Positions 32,360 through 39,848 of a stretch of 40,211 nt of DNA are shown here, piece by piece. A program made the position numbers and the translations under genes. Numbering within the stretch: the stretch's first letter is position 1; every line of letters starts with the position of its first letter. The notes below the pieces were generated by a model. It saw nothing but the letters and a program-made list of their open reading frames with translations. It was not told the origin of the DNA and ran no database searches. The stretch is from Clostridia bacterium (GTDB taxonomy: Bacteria > Bacillota > Clostridia > Oscillospirales > CAG-272): positions 1 through 40,211 of the forward strand of contig JAFTYG010000012.1 of assembly GCA_017461365.1 (NCBI GenBank), given 5' to 3'.

Positions 32360-33865
32360 ATGAAAAGAGCATTGGCACTGACTCTCATCTGCCTTACGCT
32401 TCTGTCCACGCTTGTGGCCTGCGGCATTGGCAAGGGTAATGAGGATGACACGACAAAGAACACGGAAACGAAGGGCGACGTTGTTGAGACGACACAAACT
32501 GAGGAGACCGCAGATGATGGCAGAAGCGACAGTGACGTTCTTCCTCAGAAGGGCGAGATAGATTTTAACGGAATGAACTATACCATACTCAGCCGTGAGA
32601 CTACCGCATATGAGTTTGACGAAAACGTTGCGGGCGGAAGCGGCGGACAGGAGGTCACGAAGGCGATACACGAGCGTAACGCTTCTGTAGCTGACCGTTA
32701 CAACGTAGTTATCAAGACGAGAAAAGAGCCTGGTGAATGGGGTAACAAGACCAGCTTTGCCAAGGCTGTTGAGGCTGAGGCGCTTGCTGCTTGGTCTGAG
32801 GTATGCCTCGTTGCTACTCACTCGGGCTACATAAATGAGATCGCAATAAACGGAAACGCTCTCGACATGAACGAGCTTGATTACGTTGATTACACCAAGG
32901 CTTGGTGGAGTGAGGCGTTCTACAACGATTGCCTTATTGACGGTAAGTGTATGTTTATGATAGGCGATATTGCTTACAACGTATATGAGAGAATGGAGGT
33001 TATCTACTTCAATCAGTCTCTCGTTACGGCTAACGGCTATGAGGAAGATATGTACGAGCTTGTTTACGACAAGAAGTGGACATATGACAAGATGAAGTCT
33101 ATGGCGCTCGAGTTTGCTCCCAGCGTAGCTGCGGGAACACCTACCGAGTACGGCATACTTTACAACTCCCACTCTGTAAAGGCGGCTCTTACGGGTATGG
33201 AATTTGCATTTACCTACCGTGATGAGAACGACAGACATCAGCTCTACACCGAGCTTCCCGCATCATCGATCACTCTTGTTGACAACTTTATTGACGACAT
33301 TTATATGAACAACACCATTCATTGGGACAGAACCACAGCCGCTGACGCTACGTTCGGAACAGAGACCTTCGCGGGAGGCAAGGCGCTCTTCTATGCTCAG
33401 TATCTTGAGGAGGCTAAGAACATAAAGGCGACAATGACCGATGATTTCGGTATTCTTCCCGTTCCTATGGCAGATGAGCTTCAGGATTGGTATCACACGG
33501 GCGGATGCGACAATATGACGGGCGTTATGGTTCCCACCTGCACAAGAAGCACACAGGCGGTAGGACTTATTACCGAGGCACTTTGTATGTATTCCTATGA
33601 GCTTATAAGACCTGCTTACTATGAGGTATCTCTTAAAACACAATATACCGACGATTCAGACGTTGTAGATATGCTCGACCTTATCCGTAAGTGCTACAAG
33701 ATCCCCTTCGGACTTGCTTACGCAACTGTTATCGGCAACCCTTACTGGGATATTGAGCAGTGCTTTGTAGACAAGGGCGCTTCCTCTATCGGAACAAAGT
33801 ACTCCGGAAACCTGAGTACGTATAAGGGCAAGCTCGATAATATGTACACTAATCTCGATAAATAA
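32360..33865 (+). CDS. Extracellular solute-binding lipoprotein (ABC family 1)
   Basis: This 501-residue lipoprotein has Cys21 in LVAC and an acidic Thr/Glu-rich tether. The family 1 solute-binding fold is suggested by MEVIYFNQSLV, KKWTYDKMKSMALEF, GGKALFYAQ and FGILPVPMAD. It lies 29 bp after the MBL gene with AAAGGAG before the ATG, so it is in the same operon. As at 6713, no permease or ATPase follows. The repeated MBL plus solute-binding arrangement suggests that the binding protein delivers or senses the MBL product, which is inference. Confidence 0.84.
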   Translation: MKRALALTLICLTLLSTLVACGIGKGNEDDTTKNTETKGDVVETTQTEETADDGRSDSDVLPQKGEIDFNGMNYTILSRETTAYEFDENVAGGSGGQEVTKAIHERNASVADRYNVVIKTRKEPGEWGNKTSFAKAVEAEALAAWSEVCLVATHSGYINEIAINGNALDMNELDYVDYTKAWWSEAFYNDCLIDGKCMFMIGDIAYNVYERMEVIYFNQSLVTANGYEEDMYELVYDKKWTYDKMKSMALEFAPSVAAGTPTEYGILYNSHSVKAALTGMEFAFTYRDENDRHQLYTELPASSITLVDNFIDDIYMNNTIHWDRTTAADATFGTETFAGGKALFYAQYLEEAKNIKATMTDDFGILPVPMADELQDWYHTGGCDNMTGVMVPTCTRSTQAVGLITEALCMYSYELIRPAYYEVSLKTQYTDDSDVVDMLDLIRKCYKIPFGLAYATVIGNPYWDIEQCFVDKGASSIGTKYSGNLSTYKGKLDNMYTNLDK

Positions 33866-33881
33866 GCAGTAAGGAGCACTT

Positions 33882-34355
33882 ATGAAAAATATTTTTAAAA
33901 TAATACTTTGCCTTATGCTCTCTCTTTGCGTTCTGTTCGCATTTGCGGCTTGCGCGGATGATGCGGGCGACGGTGAGGAAAGCGAAAGCGTAAGTCAGAC
34001 CGAAACCGACACCTCCTCTGATGATGAAAACGACGAGGGCGGCGGTGATAACGGCGGCAATGACGAGAACAATAACGGCGAAAACAATGACAACAATAAC
34101 GGCGAGGGCGGTAATGACAACACTCAGGGTGGCGGCGACAATACCCAAGGCGGTGATAACACCCAAGGCGGTGACAACACCCAAGGTGGCGGCGACAATA
34201 CCCAAGGCGGTGATAACACCCAAGGTGGTGACAACACCCAAGGCGGTGACAACACTCAGGGCGGAGACAACACGGGTGACAACACGCAGAGCGGCGTTAC
34301 CAACGGCGGCGCCGAGGTAACCCCCGGCTTCGGAGAGCTTACTCCCCTTACATAA
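33882..34355 (+). CDS. Low-complexity lipoprotein with Gly-Gly-Asp-Asn-Thr-Gln repeats
   Basis: This 157-residue protein has a lipoprotein signal (FAFAAC, Cys24), an acidic Ser/Thr segment, then an Asn/Gly/Asp-rich region with nine Asp-Asn-Thr-Gln units. The tail reads GVTNGGAEVTPGFGELTPLT. There is no room for a globular domain, so it is probably a flexible wall-spanning spacer or a surface polymer anchor. It starts 17 bp after the solute-binding gene, with AAGGAG as ribosome binding site, and ends the operon before a terminator. The final ~20 residues are not repetitive and might be the functional tip. Confidence 0.7.
   Translation: MKNIFKIILCLMLSLCVLFAFAACADDAGDGEESESVSQTETDTSSDDENDEGGGDNGGNDENNNGENNDNNNGEGGNDNTQGGGDNTQGGDNTQGGDNTQGGGDNTQGGDNTQGGDNTQGGDNTQGGDNTGDNTQSGVTNGGAEVTPGFGELTPLT
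34122..34288 (+). repeat. Coding tandem repeat of 18/21 bp
   Basis: Units of GGCGGTGATAACACCCAA (18 bp) alternate with a 21-bp form carrying an extra glycine codon. A higher-order unit (one 21-bp plus two 18-bp) occurs twice. The repeats differ by synonymous changes, and unit length in multiples of three keeps the frame, so copy number can vary without breaking the gene. Confidence 0.85.
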
Positions 34356-34369
34356 GTAACTGAAAAACG

Positions 34370-34402
34370 GGGCTGAGTCGTTACTGTCTCAGCCCTTGCT
34401 TT
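34370..34402 (+). terminator. Terminator of the MBL/solute-binding operon
   Basis: GGGCTGAG (34370-34377) and CTCAGCCC (34388-34395) form a perfect 8-bp stem followed by TTGCTTTT. It shares the stem and the TTGCTTTT tail with the hairpins at both window ends. Confidence 0.75.
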
Positions 34403-34486
34403 TGATAACGGCTAAGAAGCGATAAATTGAAGTTTTATCGGTAGTTTGTTATCTTGCTATACAGAGAAAATCGGTTTGTTTTTTAT

Positions 34487-34702
34487 CTAAGGTAAATTTT
34501 GCTAACGCAAAAAAGATCCTTCACTGTGTCTGCAAGGTAGCAAGCCGTCACGTAGCGCAGCGAAGTAGTGACACGTTCGGTAGGTTGTAAAAATTTGTTT
34601 ATATTTTTGTCGCACTGTACTTTGGTGCATATATAATTACTTCTCGTACACTAACTTGTCATCACAGAGCATTTTTGCCGTTGGCAAAAGGAACCGTTTA
34701 AC
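34487..34702 (+). repeat. Mosaic intergenic repeat, copy B, carrying a promoter-like segment
   Basis: This copy matches 4418-4640 almost base for base over most of its length and breaks off after GGAACCGTTTA. The segment contains TTGTCG (34607-34612) and TATATAAT (34630-34637), which resembles a promoter aimed at the GH94 gene ~105 bp downstream. No gene lies in the 387-bp gap. Confidence 0.8.
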
Positions 34703-34742
34703 CAAATATTTAACCATCCCCCAGTCATTAAGAGGAGACAAA

Positions 34743-37166
34743 ATGAACACATACGAATTTTTAAACGGCGGGTATGACGTAAGGATAAACCGTCACGATC
34801 TGCCCTATCCGTGGGTAAACTACCTGACCAACACAAGGCTTACCGCTATGGTATCTCAGGCGGGAGGCGGATTTCTTTGGTACAAGGATCCCTGCAAGTT
34901 CAGAATTACCCGTTACAGATACAATCAGCTTCCGACCGACACCCCCGGATTTTATATCTACATAAAGGAAAACGGCGGCGACGCCTGGTGTCCTACCTTC
35001 AATCCTATGTACGACAAGGAGACAAAGAGGCACACCGTACACCGTCCCGGAGAGACGGTCTACTACGCGACACACGGAGATACCGAGGCGAAGCTCTCCT
35101 TTTACATTCCGCCCGATCAGGATACGCTTATTTGGGAGCTGACGCTTGAGGACAAGGGCGAGGGCGAGAAGAGCTTTGAGATTTTCGCCTACGCTGAGCT
35201 TTCGCAGTACGATTGGTCGAGTGAGCAGAGCTTCGGATATTATTGGCAGCATATGCTTTCCACAAGATACGACGAAGAAAACGAGATGCTCTACTATCAT
35301 TACAATTACGCTAAGGATCAGTACAGACACGACGTAGCTCCTCTCGTGTACTTTGCCTCCGACGCAAGGATAGAGGGCTTTTCGGGCGACAGAGACGCTT
35401 TTGTCGGCAATTACAGAAGCGAAGCCTGTCCTTTAGCGGTCGAGACGGGAGAGCTTGGCGGCGAGGAGATAAATTCGGGCAACGGCGCGGCGGCTCTTAA
35501 GGTAATAAAGACCTGCAAGGCGAGTGGAAGCGTGACGGTACGCTTCTTCCTTGGCGCAGAGGAGGGCGCGCTCGTTGATTTTGCAAAGGCATATGCGGGC
35601 GCTGTAGCAAGCGTAAAGGCTCTCCGTCAGCCCGAATACGTCGCTGAGCAGAGAAGAGCGCTTGAGAGACGGTATGCCGAGCACTTTGCGCATTACAGAT
35701 GCACTATTCCCGACAAGGTGGCAGAGCGTCAAATAAATATCTGGGGACCTCTCAATGCTATGCAGTTCTCACTCTTCCATCAGACGCCTCAGCCGAGCGC
35801 GCCCGGTGTGCGTTCGATAGGCGCGAGAGATAAGCTGCAGGCTCTTATGCCGATGGTGTTCAGGTCGCCCGAGGAGGTAAAGGAGAACTTCCTTTTCCTG
35901 CTTGCGCGTCAGTACACTAACGGCTCTATCTCGCACAATATCCGAGGCGCTATGATGTCTTGGGCAGAGCCCGGGGCGTACAATCGCACGAACATAAAGA
36001 GCGACGATCTTTTGTGGATACCGTTCCTTGCTTACTCGGTGGCATCCGAGACCGACACGTCCTTCCTTGACCGAGAGATCGGATATTACGGACTCGACGG
36101 CAAGCCCTCAGACGAGATCGAGAGCGTTTGGAAGCATCTTATGCGTGTTGTCGGATTTACCGAGGACAATCTCGGTGAGCACGGACTTCCCCTGATGCTT
36201 GACGGCGACTGGAACGACATAATAAAGAAATTTTCCTACAAGGGCAGAGGCGAGTCGGTATTTGCCGCTGAGCAGTACGTTGCGGCTCTGCGCAAGCTCA
36301 TAGAGCTGTCGGAGGCGACGGGGAGAGACTCTGACGGTACGGTTCTCAGAGGATACCTTGAAAAGCAGATACGCGCGATAAACGACCACGCCTATAGCGG
36401 CAAGTGGTGGTACCGTTGCTTCAACGACGAGGGCGAGCCGATAGGCGCTGAGGGTGATACCTTCGGCAAGCTCTGGCTCAATCCGCAGTCGTGGGCGGTC
36501 ATCGCGGAGGTCGGCACAATGGAGGAGCGCGACGGCGCTATGGAGGCTGTTGAAAATACGCTCGACACGGGCTACGGAAATATGCTTCTGTATCCCGGCT
36601 TTAAGACCTATCCCCAGGTAAAGGCGCCTTTCAGTCCCTACAATCCCGGTACGGGAGAGAACGGCGCCATCTTCTGCCACGCGCACACGTGGGCGATAAT
36701 TGCGGAGGCTAAGAGAGGAAACGCAGAGAAGGCATGGAAGTTCTATAACGACCTTATTCCCTCAAATCTTTGCGACAGGCTCGGTATTGAGACCTACAAG
36801 TCCGATCCGTTCGGTTGGGTAAGCAATATCGTCGGCCCCGAGAACAAAAAGCACGGTTGGGGTAACGTTATCCGTCACACGGGAACCTCCTCATGGATGA
36901 ATATTGCGGCGACTCAATATCTTCTCGGAGTCAGAACGGTGCTCTCGGGTGTTAAGCTCGATCCCTGCGTTCCCGCCGATTGGAAGGAATTTTCGGTGGA
37001 GCGCGATTATCTCGGATGTCGGATGAATATTACGTTCAGAAATCCCGACGGCGCACTCAAGGGAATAAGATACGCCTTGGTCGACGGAAAGAGGTATGAG
37101 GGCAATATTCTTCCCCGTGAGCTGTTTGAGGGAAAGGCTTCTGTAAATATTGAGGCAATAATGTGA
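34743..37166 (+). CDS. GH94 glycoside phosphorylase (cellobiose-phosphorylase-like)
   Basis: This 807-residue cytoplasmic enzyme has the full GH94 layout and length. The N-terminal beta-sandwich contains VRINRHDLPYPWVNYLTN, then comes an (alpha/alpha)6 barrel. The catalytic aspartate lies in LMLDGDWND (about residue 489, essentially where cellobiose phosphorylases have it). Phosphate and substrate loops appear as GENGAIFCHAHTW and HTGTSSWMN. It would split a beta-linked disaccharide with phosphate to give a sugar-1-phosphate. The acceptor could be cellobiose or a related disaccharide. The start at 34743 is set by AAGAGGAG; an earlier in-frame ATG lies inside the upstream repeat. A terminator follows the stop. 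Confidence 0.88.
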   Translation: MNTYEFLNGGYDVRINRHDLPYPWVNYLTNTRLTAMVSQAGGGFLWYKDPCKFRITRYRYNQLPTDTPGFYIYIKENGGDAWCPTFNPMYDKETKRHTVHRPGETVYYATHGDTEAKLSFYIPPDQDTLIWELTLEDKGEGEKSFEIFAYAELSQYDWSSEQSFGYYWQHMLSTRYDEENEMLYYHYNYAKDQYRHDVAPLVYFASDARIEGFSGDRDAFVGNYRSEACPLAVETGELGGEEINSGNGAAALKVIKTCKASGSVTVRFFLGAEEGALVDFAKAYAGAVASVKALRQPEYVAEQRRALERRYAEHFAHYRCTIPDKVAERQINIWGPLNAMQFSLFHQTPQPSAPGVRSIGARDKLQALMPMVFRSPEEVKENFLFLLARQYTNGSISHNIRGAMMSWAEPGAYNRTNIKSDDLLWIPFLAYSVASETDTSFLDREIGYYGLDGKPSDEIESVWKHLMRVVGFTEDNLGEHGLPLMLDGDWNDIIKKFSYKGRGESVFAAEQYVAALRKLIELSEATGRDSDGTVLRGYLEKQIRAINDHAYSGKWWYRCFNDEGEPIGAEGDTFGKLWLNPQSWAVIAEVGTMEERDGAMEAVENTLDTGYGNMLLYPGFKTYPQVKAPFSPYNPGTGENGAIFCHAHTWAIIAEAKRGNAEKAWKFYNDLIPSNLCDRLGIETYKSDPFGWVSNIVGPENKKHGWGNVIRHTGTSSWMNIAATQYLLGVRTVLSGVKLDPCVPADWKEFSVERDYLGCRMNITFRNPDGALKGIRYALVDGKRYEGNILPRELFEGKASVNIEAIM

Positions 37167-37213
37167 TAAATTTCCCGAAAGCTATTGCGGAAAAGGAAAA
37201 AATATGTTAAAAT

Positions 37214-37247
37214 AATGCAGGCTTGAATAAAGTCTGCATTGTTTTTT
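37214..37247 (+). terminator. Terminator of the GH94 gene
   Basis: AATGCAG (37214-37220) and CTGCATT (37234-37240), extended by an inner CTT/AAG pairing, are followed by GTTTTTTG. Confidence 0.8.
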
Positions 37248-37319
37248 GAAGAAATGATGGATTTTTTTGGGGGATGGAAGAATTGTATTTTGAAAAGATG
37301 TTCCCGCCAAACAAATCGT

Positions 37320-37650
37320 AGTAAAGCGGCTTCGCCGCAAGATCCTCTTACTCCGATACGCCTATTTCGCTGTTAGCGAAATGGCAAGAACAAAGTTCTT
37401 GCTCGACTGTTTCTTTAGGTGCCCCCATAAACGGTTCCTTTTGCCAACGGCAAAAATGCTCTGTGATGACAGGTTAGTTGAGATAGAAAATTTGGTATGT
37501 ACCGAAGTATGTTTCGGTAACCTTGTGTATGGATTTATGCATAGTTAATCGCTAAATATACACTATCTGTCATCCTGAACGGCTCGCTACCTTGCAGACA
37601 CAGTGAAGGACCTTTTTTGCGTCAGCAAAATTTACCTTAGATTTGCTGTG
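37320..37650 (-). repeat. Mosaic intergenic repeat, copy D, inverted
   Basis: This copy runs opposite to copies A-C. From the right it carries the TTTTGCTGACGC block, the GATCC/GGTCC TTCACTGTGTC block and the CTCAACTAACCTGTCATC segment, then short palindromes (CAAGAACAAAGTTCTTG, ATTTCGCTGTTAGCGAAAT) and a GCGGCTTCGCCGC variant where other copies have GCGACGAAGTCGC. The change keeps the palindrome intact. It fills most of the 580-bp gap, and no gene is seen. Confidence 0.8.
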
Positions 37651-37746
37651 GTTTGTTTTCTTGTTTTGCTATATTCAAGCGTAGTATTTTTAAAATTCAA
37701 ACACTTCGACAAACTCAAATTTGGAAATAAAAATAAGGAGAACATT

Positions 37747-38502
37747 ATGGAACTCAAGGTAATAAGCTTCAACATACGCTGTTGTGATGACAAGGACGGG
37801 CACTCGATAGCAGAGCGCGCTCCGCGGCTTGCTTCTCTCACGCTACCGCTTGATGCTGACGTTATCGGATTTCAGGAGTACCGCCCAAAATGGGAGGAGC
37901 TTATTGCAGAATATTACTCCGATAAATATGAAATATTCAATAAATACCGCTCTACCGAGCATCCCGAAAGTGCGCCGATACTCTGGAAAAGAGACAAATT
38001 TGATCTTATCGACAAGGGCTATTTCTGGCTCTCCGATACTCCCGAGGTCGAATCAAAGGGCTGGGATGAGAAGTACGATTGCCACAGAATATGTGAGTAC
38101 GTTATACTTGCGCCCAAGGACGGCGGAAAGCCATTTACCTTTATGAACACACATTTCGGATTCGGAGACTCCTGCCAGACAAAGAGCGCGCGTCTTATAT
38201 ACGAGTACGGCAAGCGCATATCGGGAAATCCCACCTTTGTGACGGGAGACTTCAATATGTGCCCCGACAGCGCGGGATATGCCGAAATGACGAAGTATTT
38301 TACCGACGTCAACACCGTAACTGCAAAGGATACCCGTCAGACCTTCCACGGCTACGCGCCCGAAAGGCATCCGAACGAGCATATAGACTATTGCTTTATC
38401 GGCGAGGGCATCAAGCCTCTGTCAAGAGAGCGTATTGACGGTACGGTAGACGGCAAATACCCCTCCGACCACTACGGTCTGATGATAAAATTGGAAATAT
38501 AA
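37747..38502 (+). CDS. Endonuclease/exonuclease/phosphatase (EEP) family hydrolase
   Basis: This 251-residue protein is a minimal EEP fold. ISFNIRCCDD opens it, IGFQEYRP gives the metal-binding Glu, FMNTHFG, TGDFNMCPD and the closing YPSDHYGLMIKLEI complete the catalytic set. It has no signal peptide. Members of this compact group act on phosphodiesters or phosphomonoesters. The start at 37747 is chosen because AAGGAG lies seven bases upstream; an earlier in-frame ATG (37603) sits inside the repeat. It is followed 18 bp later by an SGNH hydrolase, with which it probably shares an operon. It is only distantly like the EEP domain of the lipoprotein at 8388. Confidence 0.86.
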   Translation: MELKVISFNIRCCDDKDGHSIAERAPRLASLTLPLDADVIGFQEYRPKWEELIAEYYSDKYEIFNKYRSTEHPESAPILWKRDKFDLIDKGYFWLSDTPEVESKGWDEKYDCHRICEYVILAPKDGGKPFTFMNTHFGFGDSCQTKSARLIYEYGKRISGNPTFVTGDFNMCPDSAGYAEMTKYFTDVNTVTAKDTRQTFHGYAPERHPNEHIDYCFIGEGIKPLSRERIDGTVDGKYPSDHYGLMIKLEI

Positions 38503-38520
38503 TTTAAGGAGATATTAAAA

Positions 38521-39192
38521 ATGGAACTCAAGGGAAAAATAATTGACTTTTTAGGTGACAGCATCACTGAGGGCTCGGGCGTTAACGATAAAGCCAACTG
38601 CCGTTACGACAACAGACTTTGCCGCGACTACGAGCTTGCAGGGGTATATAACTACGGTATAGGCGGCACGAGAATTGCGCATCAGTCAAAGCCAAGTGAC
38701 AACCCAAGGCAAGACCTTTGCTTCTGCGGAAGAGCGCACGATCTTAACAAGTCTGCCGACATTGTTGTTGTCTACGGCGGAGTAAACGATTATATACACG
38801 GAGACGCTCTTTTCGGTACGATGGAGGACAGAACTCCAGAGACCTTCTGCGGAGCTGTTTATTACCTTATGCAGCTCTTAAAGACTAAGCACGAGGGAAA
38901 GACTATAGTCTTTATGACTCCCGCGCACTGCTATTACAAGGGAGTATCCGACAGCACACCCTCGCCCCGTCCGATAAAGAGAGACGCGCGTCCTCTTATT
39001 GAATACGTAAACGTTATCAAGGCAAGAGGCGAGGAGCTTGGAATTCCTGTGCTCGATATGTTCGAAAATCTCGGCATCGATCCCAACAACGATGAGCAGA
39101 GAGCGACGCTGACTGCCGACGGTCTGCACTTCAACGACGAGGGACACGCGTATATCGCAAGAGCGCTCGGAAACTTCCTTTGCGAGCTTTAA
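38521..39192 (+). CDS. SGNH/GDSL-family hydrolase
   Basis: This 223-residue hydrolase shows all SGNH blocks: DFLGDSITEG (nucleophile Ser, ~residue 15), YNYGIGGTR (Gly), VVYGGVNDY (Asn) and DGLHFNDEGH (Asp-His). Such proteins act as esterases, often deacetylating sugars. There is no signal peptide, so an intracellular deacetylase for imported acetylated oligosaccharides is plausible. AAGGAG precedes the start, and the gene follows the EEP gene by 18 bp. Several cysteines (CRYDNRLCRDY, LCFCGRAH) are unusual for a small esterase, but I cannot tie them to a function. Confidence 0.86.
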   Translation: MELKGKIIDFLGDSITEGSGVNDKANCRYDNRLCRDYELAGVYNYGIGGTRIAHQSKPSDNPRQDLCFCGRAHDLNKSADIVVVYGGVNDYIHGDALFGTMEDRTPETFCGAVYYLMQLLKTKHEGKTIVFMTPAHCYYKGVSDSTPSPRPIKRDARPLIEYVNVIKARGEELGIPVLDMFENLGIDPNNDEQRATLTADGLHFNDEGHAYIARALGNFLCEL

Positions 39193-39217
39193 AATATCGA
39201 AAAAAGCGGAGCTTGAC

Positions 39218-39844
39218 GTGAATTTTTTACAGACATTTTTTAAGGCGGTAGCGGCAGGGCTGTCCATTTCTGTGGGCGCGGCGTCCTACCTTATGTGTGA
39301 CAATAAAATAGTCGGAGCGCTTCTTTTTACGGTTGGTCTTTTCACCATCTGCTTTTTCGGGCTCAATCTTTACACGGGAAAGATAGGCTATCTGCTCGAT
39401 ATGGAGCATCCTGTTGATTGCCTTACCATATGGTTTGGAAATGCTGTGGGATGTGTGCTCGGCGGACTTCTTCTGAGGCTTGCGCTTCCGAGGCTTGCCC
39501 AGACGGCAAGGGCTCTTACCGAGGCAAAGCTCTCTGTTCCGATTTATAGGGCGGCTATTCTCGGACTTTTCTGCGGAATGCTTATGTATATCGCGGTACA
39601 TAATTACAGGGAAAATCCCCATATGTTCGGAAAGTGTGTGGGAATATTCGTATGCATACCCGCATTCATACTTTGCGGATTTGAGCATTGCATTGCGAAC
39701 GTTGTGTATTTTACTCTCGGCATTACGTCCGTCTCACAGCTTTTGCCAATGCTTCTTATGACGGTCGTTGTGACTGCTGCGAATGCTGTGGGCGCGGTGG
39801 CTTTCCGAAAGCTGTCGTTGGCTTTTTCGAAAAAAGGGAAATGA
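39218..39844 (+). CDS. Formate/nitrite transporter (FNT)-family membrane channel, short form
   Basis: This 208-residue integral membrane protein has about six hydrophobic helices. It shows FNT features: LNLYTGKIGYLL near the second helix and the signature GFEHCIANVVYF near the fifth. FNT channels carry small monovalent anions such as formate, nitrite or hydrosulfide across the membrane. It is shorter than the classic ~260-280 residues, mainly in loops and termini, so it may be a compact subfamily. It begins with GTG 25 bp after the SGNH gene with AAGCGGAG as ribosome binding site, so it could be the last gene of that operon. Formate export would suit a sugar fermenter, which is inference. Confidence 0.8.
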   Translation: MNFLQTFFKAVAAGLSISVGAASYLMCDNKIVGALLFTVGLFTICFFGLNLYTGKIGYLLDMEHPVDCLTIWFGNAVGCVLGGLLLRLALPRLAQTARALTEAKLSVPIYRAAILGLFCGMLMYIAVHNYRENPHMFGKCVGIFVCIPAFILCGFEHCIANVVYFTLGITSVSQLLPMLLMTVVVTAANAVGAVAFRKLSLAFSKKGK

Positions 39845-39848
39845 ATAT

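Noticed and set aside
34122-34288. Regular short repeats that could be mistaken for a CRISPR array
   Set aside because: The units are contiguous, in frame within a lipoprotein gene and have no unique spacers.
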